Shown here: positions 35,877-47,841 of the stretch, one piece after another
Numbering within the stretch: the first letter of the stretch is position 1
Layout of the letters: every line of letters starts with the position of its first letter
Origin: Rhododendron vialii
Lineage: Eukaryota > Streptophyta > Magnoliopsida > Ericales > Ericaceae
Assembly: GCF_030253575.1 (NCBI RefSeq)
Contig: NC_080560.1
Location: 42,299,001-42,363,000, forward strand
DNA length: 64,000 nt
Direction of reading: 5' to 3'
Notes under the pieces: generated by a model
The model's input: the letters and a program-made list of their open reading frames with translations, nothing else
Databases searched by the model: none
What the model was told of the DNA's origin: nothing
Position numbers and translations under genes: made by a program

Positions 35877-38800
35877 TCACTTGGCTTTAGAGACTTTAAC
35901 CTGCTTTTCCAACTGCTTGTTCTCTGGTAATTTGAGGATACCACCATCGACTAGAGGCTGTAGTTCTTTTCTAGCCAGCGCTTGTACCGCAGAATCCGAG
36001 GACTCCATGAAGGCACATACTACCCTAGAACTATGAACAGAACAAGAATTCCATCAGAAAGCGTGAATAGATCTATCATAATAGGAAAGCAACATATGGA
36101 AACAATCTAACCTGTGACCTTGGGCCCATGTTTTACACTTCCCTTTCAAAGCTTTTTTCCATAGGGTGGAAGCAAAGATGGGGCAATCCAAAACTAATCT
36201 TCTAATTGTCCTGCTAGAGTGGAAATTCTCAAGTAGATGATCCTCTTCTTCTTCCTCTGAGTTCGGCTGCGCAGCAAGAGATGCTATCGCTTCGTACAAG
36301 GCTTCCAACTTTGCATCCAAAACCGGGCGGAGAATGCCACCAGCACCCCCAGTTGCAACCTAAGCGCATTATCGAAGTAACAAAAGTAAGACAATGATCT
36401 GAACAGTGGAGAGTTGGGAGTGGCATCAGTAGAAGAGAGTTGAATGCATTGTATCTAAACTCAGAGATGGAAAAATCTATTAGACTTAATCAAGACAAAT
36501 CGACCATAATATTAGCCCGTCCACAACAAGGGAGGCATGAGCGAAAAGTGAAAAGCTTTGCAAACATAATAATAAACTTCGGAAGAAGCGATTGGTAACC
36601 GAGTTGTCTTATTAGGAAAGAGTAAGGCGCTTTTGCTGGTCTACCAGGAGACTGAACTGCTTTCTAAACTCTTTTCTGGAATTGGTAAATAATTCAGATA
36701 ATCAGGTTGGTATGGGTGGAAAATGGAAATACTACATACTTCTTAAGTACTAGGCTGCATCCATTTGGGCGCTTCTTAATGCGGTCAACTCACTCAAAAT
36801 GAGATAAAGTGAATCAAACATATCTCCTGTTGCAGCTAATTAATACTTCCTAACAGAAAAGCAACCACAAAAAAACATATCCATGGAAGAATATTTAACT
36901 TCAAATTGACATAGAATCCCTTGGTAATACACAAGATTACTACCTCATATATGACCTCTTTGCCAAAATTTGATCTAAGCAATTCTCCTGCACTCTCAAT
37001 GCATGTATCAATGAGACTCTGCAAGACAGATAAGCATCCAAATTAACCTTACAAATCAATTTTTTTGAGTTCCTTGCCGAATCCAGAATCAGATTCCTAG
37101 TCTAATCACGCATTGTTTAGTTGTCATACAGTTCAAAAAGCATTAAACAACAGGTTAGCTGCAAATTCTTTTGAGAAGTGGATTAGTTGCAGATTATTGA
37201 CAAGAAACATCCTTGATAAAAGATGAAGAATAGCAGAAATAACGCAAACTGCAACTGTGGAGAAAAAGAACATTCGTAAATGTGTGCAAAGGTGCAATGG
37301 AGTTACCAACCTCAGCAAGACCACTATTAACCAACAACTCTTGTCTTCGCAAGAAAGGATCCTTTTTCCCGCCCTCATTTGCTCTTTTGTCAGACTCAGT
37401 TGTAACATCCTCTGTGTCACTGTTGTCCTCTTCAACATCTTCACCAACCTTTGAAGATTTTTCCAGCTTATCTAAGTCAGAATTTACTTCTAATCCACCC
37501 TGATAAAGAGGGAAGAAACTTTCATTAAGTTTCAATGAAGCAGCTGCATTTCTTGACTGGGAAAGTTAAAAAACAGTTTTGCATTTGCCTTGGTACAGAG
37601 AGAAGGGATAGATAGATCTAAAGAAGCCAGATCATCAGGACTGAAATAGCGGGGGCAATTGGGATGCAGTAGCTGCAATAATGGACGCCTTCCATTCTGA
37701 AATCGACAAAAGGAAACCAGCTAAGAAGAATATTTATTTAAAACCACAAGATAACGAAGAAAGACATGCAACAACGTTCTCTCTAAGACTTTTCACAATA
37801 AAGAAGAGCTACCAACGAGTTCAAAAAGAACAGTCTCTAAAGAGCAAGATAGTTATGCAAACATTTTCCATAATTGCATCAATAAGTAGGGAAGGAAATC
37901 ATAAGTTTGTCATGCATGAAAAGGTAATTCTTCGGTTGACGTCAATGTTGCACGACGCACGGATTCGGGACACTCCAATTGTCAAAAATTGGGGATGCGG
38001 ACACGGCCGAGAACACGACAATTTTTTTTCCCCTTTTAGGTATCCATACCTATATTGTAACCAAAAAATATTTAGGTTAGAATATGATAGAGACCAGGAA
38101 GTAGTACTCCACTGCTCCCACTCCCACGAGCCATAATAACTCCAATAAGGGTCATATATGATCCGTGAGGATGCTGATATATATACAATATATGTCCCTG
38201 ATATATGTATGTATTGTACAACCTCCACTAAAACCCTTATTATTGTTTATTAACACAACAGTTAGCCCTCTCAAATAAGAAAAAATTCGTATTCCCCCTG
38301 ATTAATCAGCCTAATTTGCCAATTAATCTTGCCTAGACTATTACTCCCGCCTAGCCAATTAATCCCACCCACCTAAATCATAGGCCAATGTCATGCTCAA
38401 AAATACATTGATATTGCTTTGAAATGCCAATGAGGTGGAAAGGGCTAAGAACATTACAAACCTTGTCCAAAACAAGCTCCTTCAAAATTGCTTGAAGCTC
38501 CCTAACAACAACCTGTAAATAGGAGAATGTCAGGGGAAAAAAACCCCAATGAAGAGAGATAATCCATCAATAATACAGGCAAACTATCAACAAAGCTTAA
38601 GAAACAAACCTTTGCTCCAAGTTTAGTGTCATCAACAATAGAAAGAATGCACACAAGCACCTGAAATGTAAATTGTATAAATGGTAGATCCGAATTTAAA
38701 TAGGACGCGAAAAGGAGAGCAGCAGAACTATAAAAAGGGCATAATCAACTTAGGCCTGGAATAAAAGAGGCACAGATGAACCATCAGCATATTGGATGCT

Positions 38801-41800
38801 ACGAACGATGAACAAACAACCATGATAGCATCGGGTTAGCAATATTTTAAAGTCTAATTACAGTGTCCCACATCTGAAACTGAAAAATAGATTTGGCACA
38901 TCTCCAATTGAAGAAAACAACAAGCATCTGAACTTCTTGGATACACAGTAAGGATAAATCTAAGATGACTATTCTCCCTCAATATTACTGAAAGAGGTAG
39001 CCAAAGAGAGGGAAAGTACAATAAAACAGGAACCCAAATAATCTTTTAGCCATGACGACAGCGACTGCAGGGGCATTTGTATATTTTCCATGTAAGAGAG
39101 GTAAAGCAGACTATGGCCAAGCCCCAAGGAGGTAAAATGGATATTGCCCAAAAAATTACATAGAAAGGTAATCATCCTTGACAGACTGGCACATTACTTT
39201 ACTTATTTGATACATAATTCAGTATTTAACTTTCCAAACTAAAAGAAACTAAAATGTGCCACAAAGCAGAGTCATTGAAACTTATAAGAACCTTACCATG
39301 TTTCCACGTTGATCATTAGCTATCTTGCCCACGAAACCTTTCATCCCTTTGATGAATTTTTTTCTTTCCTGGAACAAGAGAAAACATCATAAGGCAATTT
39401 AGGAGTCCACAAATATCGCGAATGATTCCTGCCATTATCCCTCTAGGGAAAAGGTCAAATTGAGGAAAGACAAGTTTCCTTGGATAAGATACAAACATAT
39501 CAATGTCAACAAACCTTCGCACTCCCATGCTTGATACAAAGCATTGCAATCCTAGACCCCTCCTTGCTATGGACCATTCGAACAAGGAGCGGACCCGACA
39601 ACTGTTCGATTACATCTGCAGCAGAAGACTTTAAACGAACTTGATTCAGAAACAAGGAGACAAATAAGTGAAAGCCTCCAAAGATCAAAGTTTACTTCCA
39701 TATTGAATTAGATAAGTATGCCATACCGGGTCAGCAATGCTCAAGTATTCAATCAATGCCTTGTGTATGATAGAGTGATCCACAATTCCTTTCTCCAAAA
39801 TTGGTTGGATCACAGAGCTCATGTGTCGTAAGACTGAAGTTTTTTGCAGGCCCAGCCTAGAAATCACATCAACTAACCTGGAAATATCATCAACCGTGAA
39901 TACAAATAAAAATAGCAAAAGACCAACTCATCTTAATAATCATGCATTTATCTCAACCCCACAGTTCAATGTAAACCCACTCCAGAACCAAGACCAGACA
40001 AACATTATCCATCCAAATTTCGAAATGGGCCATATCAAGGGTTTCCAATTTTCAGATTGACTCAAAGATATCATGCTCCCGCCAACTCCACTAAAAATGT
40101 AGATGGATATCCTTGCATCAACTATCATGTTTGATCTTGTCTCATACCATGTAAGTATGTAACAGAAACGAGGGTGAATGGAAAACACCATGCTTCTTGT
40201 GCAACTTAATTGTTCAAGGCTTACTGCCTAACACTGAATATGACAATAAAGAACGTAAAAATTAATAAATGTAAGATTTCCACTTCAAATGACAGAGTAT
40301 TTATAAACACCAGTCACTTACTTGCTTTCTTTCATAGAAACCAAATCCTTAAACAATTGAAGCTCGGTAGAATACAGTTCCAGCAGAAGAGCTTGTTTTT
40401 GAGTTGTGTTCCCCAGCTGATAGGCATGCTCAATAACTGCAACAAGATAACTAGTATAAACCCTAGGTGTTTTAAGCTAAAACTGGCTACAAGACCCAAA
40501 AAAGTATCAGTTAAACTTCAGATCCACCGCGTAATCTGTGGTGCCCTGTACAACTACGAGTATAGTCCTCTCAATTCTCAAATGCCTCACACCTAACAGC
40601 CTCAAAAAGTACAGAGAGCCAAATATCAGGCTAAGCAGTTTTTGGAGAGAAAAAAGAACTCAACTTAAGATAGGTCAAATACTTTTATCAGCTTATGCCA
40701 TTTGAAGAGTAGGTACAAAATCCCAACACAAGTATTACTAATGCCAAAATACATTTTGCATACCAACAGAGCCAACCATATGTCGAAGAAGAGCAGCAAC
40801 ATGCCCATGGAGGAAGGAAATAAACTCTGCCAACTGTTTCTTTGAGGCTGCAAACAGAACGAAAATTACTTAAGTGTAACCTTGACTATAGTAATTATGT
40901 CTTAGAGCAACGTCTATGACATATGAACACCTCTCATTAAACTTCGGATACATAACTAAAATGAATCATACCATTGTCTAGCATCTTCTTTACTAGATGG
41001 ACTGCATAAGTATTGCACGCAAGAGTGATAAAATGTGGGCGAAGCTCCTCATATACAGCATCTCGTTCAGCTTGTGAACAGTTCTTAACACAAGTCTAAG
41101 GTCGAAAATCATTTTACTACAGGTTAATGCAATCAATGAAAACTTTATATCAGTATGACATCAGAACGGTCAAGGATAAATCACCTGCAGAACACGAGAA
41201 GAAACATGAGAGCTTGCGATTTCGTGAATCTTCCCCTTCATCTTCCGTAAAGCTTCGCTCACCAACCTTAACAAAAAATTTAAACGAGTTAATCTTTTAT
41301 AAACTAGTTTTAAACCCTATCAAATGGTTATGATAAAACATGTAATATTTATTGCAAAAACACACTTGGATCTATCTTGTTTGGCAATATTACGTTGCCT
41401 CATCTTTTCCCACAGTGATGCAAGCTCCTAGTGAAAAGGCAAAAGAAATTGACTTAGACAAAGGCACTCAGCCACATCACAAAAATTTCTAAACATGTCA
41501 GCGAATAAAAACCAAGCTTTATATGGACTGGTATATAATGGCACGAAGAGGCTCAATTTCCAGGACCTAATTTACCAATGCGATAAATAATACCCAATGT
41601 AAACCAAAAATCAACAGAAATATGCAGGATTGGACTGTTTCCACATTCAAAGCCACGGAGAAAAACTTATTGTTGAAGCAAAAATGTTACAGAATAAACC
41701 CAAATTGCACACATGAAATCATTCCTTCTGGTTTTCACGTAATATCTGTTGTTGCACAGAGTAATATCTATTGTTGCACGGAGACATTTGCATACATGAA

Positions 41801-43048
41801 ATCATTCCTTCCGGGTTTCAAGTATCTCATAAAATATTGCATCCAAGAGTAGAGAGAGGTTACCATTCATCCTTTGGGAGCCAATCTTATATCATTGCCC
41901 AAAAACACCAGGTACCACAACCATATGTTCTTCAAAACACTACTAGGATATACTACTGCTCCTTACACATAACAGAACTAAAAATGTAAAAATTCTGCTG
42001 AACAAAGATGAAACATTAATGAACTAAATGTTACATACTTGTTCAAGGGTGTAATGCGGCTTTCTCTTCTTCTTCCTAGCTTCTGCTAGTTCCTGCAAAA
42101 CAATCCACAAACGGAACAAAATGAAAATGCAATGCTAAATATATGCTTCACATACGCTCTCCATTCGTTCATTTCCATCAGAACCACCTCAAAAAGTTTA
42201 CAAAGTCAATAATACCAGAGAACATTAATATCAACACAAAAACAACCCAGCAAAAGCAACCAAAAAATAAAGATTCTCCTGGCTTTGGAATAGAAGTGTA
42301 GTAAGCATCAAGCGAATTGCATCTTGACAGCTAAATCGCTAATTATGAATGAATTCCAGGCAGGGCCGGCTCTGGGTGTTTGGAAGCACCATGCGAACTT
42401 TTTAAACGGCCCCCATATAATTCACAAATTAAATATTTTTATAAGATAAAATCACACTTTTAAGACAATCCTTGCAATATTCAAAACCATCAGTAAAAAA
42501 ATACTTGAGAATCATTTCATCAGTTAGAAAGGCATCACTATTTTCGTACTTTTAGTAGTAACCAAACTCTTATGGAGTACTACTAATTTCGTGTACAGAC
42601 ATAAATTAAAAGTACAAAATTTGTTAGGCACGGAAATTAGGTAAAATTGAGTACTAATTATTCAATGCCCCTTGGGACACAGGGGCCTTCCCAGGCTCCT
42701 TCTCCACCATACATTATCCCATCATTTTATCAAGTATATACGTGGGAAGAAAGATTTGACCTTTGCTTGTAAACGGAGCTCACGCTTGGTTTTGGGCACC
42801 GTTTTCTCCCCATGGGTGTCCGATTTCCCAAACTTCGACTTGAACTTGAGAGGTTGTTGTTGTTGTGATTGTCGTTTGGTCGATTTGAAAGGTTTATTTG
42901 CACCTTTGTTCGGGTGACTCGACGAGGGTAACTTCACTTTCTTCGGGTTCGACGGTTTCTCCCCCTTGCTACTATCTGTAGCTGATGAAGAGGTTAGCGG
43001 CCTCTTTCTCTTCTTCGATTCGTTGCTTCCTTCTCCCTTCGCCGCCAT
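35877..43048 (-). CDS. APUM24: Pumilio-family ribosome-biogenesis protein APUM24 (Puf6/PUM3 type)
   Basis: Seventeen minus-strand exons close in phase to 673 residues: 43048-42761, 42092-42039, 41427-41366, 41266-41185, 41095-40972, 40847-40764, 40436-40322, 39877-39727, 39628-39515, 39368-39297, 38660-38610, 38512-38462, 37696-37589, 37499-37311, 37018-36944, 36359-36112, 36030-35877. The N-terminus is Lys/Ser-rich, like a nucleolar localisation region. It is followed by divergent PUF helical repeats (HEIASSHVSSRVLQTCVK, NTYAVHLVKKMLDN, LLRHMVGSVVIEHAY, EGSRIAMLCIKHG) and the CPL region (NGRRPLLQLLHPN). Orthologues are nucleolar RNA-binding proteins needed for rRNA processing. The open frame extends upstream of 43048 but only to a TTG, so the ATG at 43048 is the start. 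The intron 37588-37500 has a GC donor (AAG|GCAAAT). Intron 1 contains a transposon fragment. Confidence 0.95.
37500..37588 (-). other. GC-AG intron in APUM24
   Basis: After ...PSLCTK the transcript reads AAG|GCAAAT, and the next exon opens at TTATCAG|GGTGGA. Reading through would reach an in-frame TGA after 17 codons. The GT dinucleotides in the interval fall in other phases and would not join to the next exon, which needs phase 0. A GC donor with AAG before it is the known minor donor class. Length is 89 bases. Confidence 0.75.
42362..42690. repeat. DNA-transposon fragment in APUM24 intron 1
   Basis: Begins CAGGGCCGGCTCTGGGTGTTTGG and contains TTTAAACGGCCCCCATATAATTC, a pattern common at the ends of plant hAT-like elements. 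It ends near TGCCCCTTGGGACACAGGGGCC. It has no open frame of transposase type. Confidence 0.45.
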
Positions 43049-43381
43049 TGCCGAGGATGTTACTGCTCTCCTGCGCTTTGATCTCTCTCTGCCTCTTGGG
43101 GTTTTTGTGAGGGTTTGGCTGTGGATTGAGAACGGTGAGACTGAGAGTTGGTCGTGGGCCTCGTTTTTTTTAAGCCTGTGGACTGGATTGGGATTGGTCG
43201 TGGACCTCGTTTTTGTTACCGGGCCGGGCCGGTCCTCTCTAACTCCGACAAATCCCACGCGGTCCCAGCCCAATTAGTTAAGCAAAACCCATGTTCCACG
43301 CGGTCCTGTCCATATATTTTGCCCAAAAATACCCTTAGAACACGTGCGTTTGATACGCCCCACTCACACACATTAATGTTT

Positions 43382-43513
43382 GGGAAAATGATGGCTTATG
43401 ACGTGTTTTGATAATTAATACCCGTTAAAAATATATTGAGAATATTTATTAATGTTGAAAATGTTCTTGGTGAGTATTAATTATCAAAATACGTCATTAG
43501 CCGTCATTTTCCC
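43382..43513. mobile_element. 132-bp foldback MITE with exact 9-bp target duplication
   Basis: Inverted ends of about 40 bp differ at only three positions: GGGAAAATGATGGCTTATGA... on the left against GGGAAAATGACGGCTAATGA... read from the right. It is flanked on both sides by TTAATGTTT (43373-43381 and 43514-43522). A 9-bp duplication is the signature of Mutator-like elements, so this is a MULE-type MITE. Confidence 0.85.
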
Positions 43514-43522
43514 TTAATGTTT

Positions 43523-44634
43523 CACGCGGACCCTGAAATTTTTCTTAAACTTGAGGTGCTTGTTTCGGCTCAATAAGTCAAATGATTTATTTTTTTGACT
43601 TTATGCAATTTTTTTCCGTATTTGTTAATTTTGTGTCAAACTTTTGTGACTTATTAATTCGTCTTTTAGAGAGAAATCGGAAAAGTCAAAAAATATTAAT
43701 TGAAACTCATAATTTTTTTAAAAAGACAAATAAATCAAAAAATTTGACGCAAAATAAATAGGCCAAAACTGTAGTGCATAATTTTTTTGTACCATATGCA
43801 ACGTGTAAGGCTTTTATGCACGAGAGTTTTGGTACAAACAAAAACAATTTTGACATTATCATTTCTCAATAAATAAACGTATAACAAATGTGTGGTAGAG
43901 AAGAGTTTAGGGCACCGCCACGTGGTGCCTAAGGGCATAAAATAATTACTTCATCAGTAGGGTAAGGAGTGCACCGACATACCATTTCGGATTTGTCGTT
44001 ATCAAATACTTTATACTTCTCAAATGATGTGTCATGCATCTACCACGAAAATTTAGACATAAAAATAGATCAACATAACTTCTAAGGCAATTTTCAAGAA
44101 ACAAATCATAAGATTCAAGATCTCTTTAACAATCAGAGTAGCCTCAAAGTGACCTGAGAGTCGATGATCAAACTAACACACCTGAGAGTCATTAAAAAAG
44201 TTCAACAAAAAAAAAAAAAACGAAGCTATTACTGGACGAGATCGATCAGGGAAATGACCAAGAGGGACCCGAACACCGGGTACAACTTGGAACATCCGGA
44301 ACAAGGCAGTATTTGGATCCGTGCGGGAGAAGATTATGGGTGTCCCGATTTGTTGTTGGTAAGAGACGTATCGGTTAGTACAATACGAGATTGATTGCAA
44401 TTAGAATTAGGAGCTAGGGGATTCTGTGACTAACCGCTTTGACGGAGTGCCCTTACTAGGTCTGAACTCGATGATGGAATGGTTGGGCAAATGATAACTT
44501 TCAATTTCACTTCAAGTTCTGTTTTCAATATCCTTAGGATTAGAACCTAAATTAATACAAATTATATTTAGCTGTGTTAAATAGTTGAGGTGTTATTAAA
44601 TTTTTACTTTTGCCCTGTAAAATCGATACTGATG
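43523..44634. other. Spacer with old repeats
   Basis: Includes a copy of the TTTGACTTTATGCAATTTTTTTCC...GTCAAACTTTTGTGACTTA repeat (43565-43770, related to 46419-46740 and 59716-60000). A block GGCACCGCCACGTGGTGCC..AAGGGCATAAAATAATT near 43910-43950 recurs at 48378-48418. No gene was seen. Confidence 0.4.
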
Positions 44635-44880
44635 GAACCTCAATCAAAGAGTTAGCCTAATGGTCAAGACTAGAACTTAGGAATTCGCTCCCTTAAAAGG
44701 TCTCGAGTTTGAAATCTCTCTCAATGCTTTCAACTCTTTTGGAGCAAGTCTATACAAAGCAAGAATTTTGGCTTTAGTTGGGACTCCTACAAGTGAGCGG
44801 TGGGATTAGTTCCAAAATTAGTTGAAATGCGCTTAAGACTTAATCTAGCCCGGACGGACTGAACACCTGAGTTAGCAAAA
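44635..44880 (+). repeat. tRNA-derived SINE-like copy 3
   Basis: AGTTAGCCTAATGGTCAAGAC resembles an A box, and GGTCTCGAGTTTGAAATCTC a B box about 40 bases later. The 3' body has CAAAATTAGTTGAAATGCGC and TAGCCCGGACGG, matching the 3' parts of 8580-9290 and 29110-29165. It just precedes the S-protein homologue locus on the other strand. Confidence 0.55.
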
Positions 44881-44995
44881 CTATGGATAAGGATGTGTAA
44901 ACGAATGTGTCACAACAGATAAAAGGATAGTAAGCGAAAGTAAAGCTTCTTGTGTAGCATTATTTATTTGATGCATGAGCTTACAATGGTACAAA

Positions 44996-45439
44996 CTAAG
45001 AGTCGGACCAGCTATGTAGTTTCTTCCACTCTGACTTATCACCACTGATATAGAAACCGTCAGGTTCCGCACATCAATAGCAAATGCACGCATTATCAGT
45101 CGAAAGTCTACAATATTGGCGCACGCTCCCATCGTATACATTAAAAGATTTGTCTTTGGATTGCCAGTAGAAGTGACAGGAGTAGAGAGCACTTCCGGAG
45201 GCACTGGCCCCAAATGTCCAGTTAAGTTCTTGGCCTTTTTTGAGCGTATGATTTCCAGCATCAATATCATTGGATTTGGATACGCAACTAACTTGTAACG
45301 GTTCAGGAATATCAGGCATGTCGCTGATTAAATCCACCTGGTTCTTGGGAACGGAAACAAGCTGTTGTTCGACGTCGCAAAAGGCACCCGAAACAAAGAA
45401 AAATGTTAGGATGAGTAACTGAAGAAGAAAAGAAGCCAT
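44996..45439 (-). pseudogene. S-protein homologue (SPH, plant self-incompatibility S1 family), probably interrupted
   Basis: The intronless frame from ATG at 45439 encodes 121 residues to a TGA ending at 45074. Residues 1 to about 21 form a secretory signal peptide. The body shows SPH features: LNWTFGASASGSALYSCHFYW and FNVYDGS. Family members normally end C..C-(W)-x(5)-DGFY(I/F)S...W. Here, directly after the TGA and in the same frame, the sequence continues C-A-E-P-DGFYISGDKSEWKK to HSWSDS and TAG at 44996. The stop therefore most likely replaced a single sense codon, removing the last 25 residues. Other explanations are a shortened functional form or a sequencing error. SPH proteins are small secreted disulphide-bonded proteins; most have unknown roles and a few are self-incompatibility determinants. 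Confidence 0.75.
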
Positions 45440-45533
45440 TGTTCCGCTCAAAGAGTAGATGTGATCGATACTGTTGGAGTAGTGATATGTGATACTGTTG
45501 GAGTGTTGCAAATTGTTGCTTCTCCTTGGACAC

Positions 45534-45548
45534 CTTATATATATATAG
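45534..45548 (-). promoter_or_regulatory. TATA box of the SPH locus
   Basis: On the minus strand the sequence reads CTATATATATATAAGG, about 100 bases before the ATG at 45439. The promoter therefore looks intact even though the coding frame is interrupted. Confidence 0.5.
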
Positions 45549-45549
45549 T

Positions 45550-46418
45550 CATAAAAAGCTAACAAAACCTTTGGATGTATGCAGTGAAAGTAAATATGAT
45601 TTTTGGCAATCAATGAAAGTAAATACTAGTATGATTTTGGCAATCTATGAAGATTATGTATCTTTAATTGCCTGAGCTGTCAACAATGGGAAAGTCTAGT
45701 GACGCTATATTTTTACTCCCTAGACACAAGTGTAGTGGGCTTCATACATACTGCTATTAGTCTGTTTGTGTGGAGCCACCACACTTTTGTCTATGCAGTA
45801 TAAAATACGGTGTCAGTTACAATGCTCGTTAACAACATAATGGCATAAGTACATTCTACTTCTTCTCTTTTTTGACGTACAAATTGGTATATATATAGTA
45901 TAACAAGAAGAAGAGTCCTATAATTTGCGTGTATGTTGATTAGTTTTTGCAAGTAACAGCACTAGAAACGTACACTTATAATTTTCCGAAGCTCTCTCCT
46001 ACATTTCTTTGCTTATTGTAATCCGTTCATCCTTTGTTTAAGTTTCCTCTACAAGTTCTTTAATTTGATGCAAAGAAATTGAAAAAAAAATTATGCAGGG
46101 AAGTAGGTAAAATTTTTTCATAAAAAAGTTTTCAGGCACTTCTTTTCGTAGGGACCACTTAAAAAAAGGACGAAGGGAGTGCTCAATTTTATTTTTCGCA
46201 TCAGTATTGCATGAAGTTTTCCTTTACTGATAAAAAAAAAATGCTGCATTTTCTACACTCAGCTAATTACGTACAAAAAAAGTTAGGGAACAATGAAAAA
46301 ACCATGAGTGCAATTTTCCAGTTAAAAAACACAGTAGACAACTAACACGAAACATAAATGAGTTCTGATCCGTTAAACTTTCACATTAAAACGATACCTG
46401 GGTTGCGTTCCGCCGAGT
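45550..46418. other. Spacer, nothing recognised
   Basis: AT-rich DNA upstream of the SPH locus. No gene, RNA or repeat that I can support. Confidence 0.35.
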
Positions 46419-46740
46419 ATTTTTTGAGTTTTTTGTTTTGTTTTATTTTGTCCTTATTCAATTTTTTTTCGCATTTGTTAGTTTTGCGCTTCACTTTTTT
46501 GGTTTTCCAAATCGAAAAAGCTAAAAATTATGACTTTTACCCTAATTTTATTTGGAAATATCTAAGATAAGTCTTTTTATCTTAGATATTTCAAAAAATA
46601 TCGGGATAAAAATCATAATTTTTTACTTTTCGATTCGTCTTGGTAAGACGAATTGGAAAACCAAGAAAATGAGGCGTAAAACTAACAAATGGGATTTTTT
46701 TTAATAAAAACAAAACAAGAAAAAGCCAAAAAAACAAAAA
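46419..46740. repeat. Foldback repeat (family G, copy 1)
   Basis: Left arm TTGTTTTGTTTTATTTTGTC, TTCGCATTTGTTAGTTTTGC, GGTTTTCCAAATCG; right arm CGAATTGGAAAACC, GCGTAAAACTAACAAATG, TAAAAACAAAACAAG. The loop side has AAATATCTAAGATAAG facing CTTAGATATTT. Related arms occur at 43565-43770, 47225-47270, 57436-57620 and 59716-60000. Confidence 0.65.
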
Positions 46741-46870
46741 CAAAAGTAGATTATCAATACCGCTTAAGATCTTCGCAAACTTCCTCCCTTTGGTGAAGTA
46801 ATTTCAATCCGAGCTCCTGGAATTGGAATAAATTCGCCAGTGTATCACGAAAAAGTGACCCTGCTCATTT

Positions 46871-47035
46871 ATAGGTTTTGGATTCTAATCATTATTTTAT
46901 TTTTCTCCAATTATTATTTTCATTTTTCTTTCTATCTTTCTCAAATTATTATCTCTATTTTCAATCATTACTCTATTTCTTTCTACACTCATTACCTATA
47001 AATCCAAATCCAAAATTCCAAAACGAATTGGATCC
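46871..47035. repeat. MITE (family L, copy 1)
   Basis: TTTTGGATTCTAATCATTAT at one end and AAATCCAAATCCAAAATTCC at the other, with an interior of TTTCTATCTTTCTC, AATTATTATC and CATTACCTATAAATCC. The reverse-oriented relative is 61531-61708. Confidence 0.5.
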
Positions 47036-47290
47036 AGTGATCTTCTCTATTCAAGGTGGCTCACGTACATTTTTTTTCTCTCTTTCTCTCTCTTAACTTG
47101 AATTGCATGATCCGACCCGTCAATCTTTGTGTGTTGTGCATTTTTGTTACTTGACCAACCATCGAACCGTTTAAAATATGGCTGGGATTGTGCACCCATA
47201 CATTACAAGTCCGCTAGACTCAATTTTTACCTTTATTCAATTTTTTTCGCATTTATTAGTTTTGCGGCACACAACTATAACACTACTTAA

Positions 47291-47556
47291 GGCCCCGTAC
47301 CGGAACGCAAATTGAGCACTTATTTTTTAAGAAGGTAATTTCAAGTTCAAAAATAATGTGTTTGCGCAAATAATTTTTTTAGCAATATAGATTTTGTTTG
47401 ATAGATCTTATCGAGATCTTTTATACGATGCAAAAAAATAAAAAAACCTATTTTTTATTTACATTATTTTTGAGTTTTTTTTATCCGCATTATTTTTTAG
47501 TTTAAAAATATAAAATAAGTACTTATTTTTTAAAAAGGTATTCTGGAACGGAACCT
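47291..47556. repeat. MITE with AGATCTC..GAGATCT core (family A, copy 4), inverted
   Basis: Ends AGGCCCCGTACCGGAACGC and the reverse complement of TTCTGGAACGGAACCT. Internal ATAGATCTTATCGAGATCTTTTATACGATGC is the reverse complement of the core seen at 4752-4781 and 31075-31102. It lies about 330 bp upstream of the exon at 47884. Confidence 0.65.
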
Positions 47557-47841
47557 GCTCCCTAAATTCACTTCCCTCAAATTACAGTTTACACCCTGAC
47601 CTCACACCCTACGATTTAACCCGCCACAACGGAACGGAGTAACCATTGTGAAAACAAAAGAGGCGCTCTAACCTCTAATTCCCAACCCCAACGGTAATTA
47701 CTGTTAGATTCTGGAATACACTCTCCCGCTGCGGCGCCGCCGCTCGTCGCCGGAACGCACGCTTTATCCTGCTGTCCACTGCGAGCGCTTCGACGCAACT
47801 TTTCAAAGTTCCAACTTCCAAGATTTCAATGAATATCCAAA

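Noticed and set aside
37681-38136. 151-codon plus-strand open frame over APUM24
   Set aside because: It runs through an APUM24 exon in antisense and the adjoining intron, has no family resemblance, and no splice or promoter support.
43051-43273. 75-codon N-terminal extension of APUM24
   Set aside because: The frame is open but has no ATG (it begins at TTG), and the extension is not like the family's N-terminus.
42966-43411. Plus-strand open frames antisense to APUM24 exon 1
   Set aside because: They are mirror images of the Ser/Lys-rich first exon and upstream sequence; the minus-strand gene explains the region.
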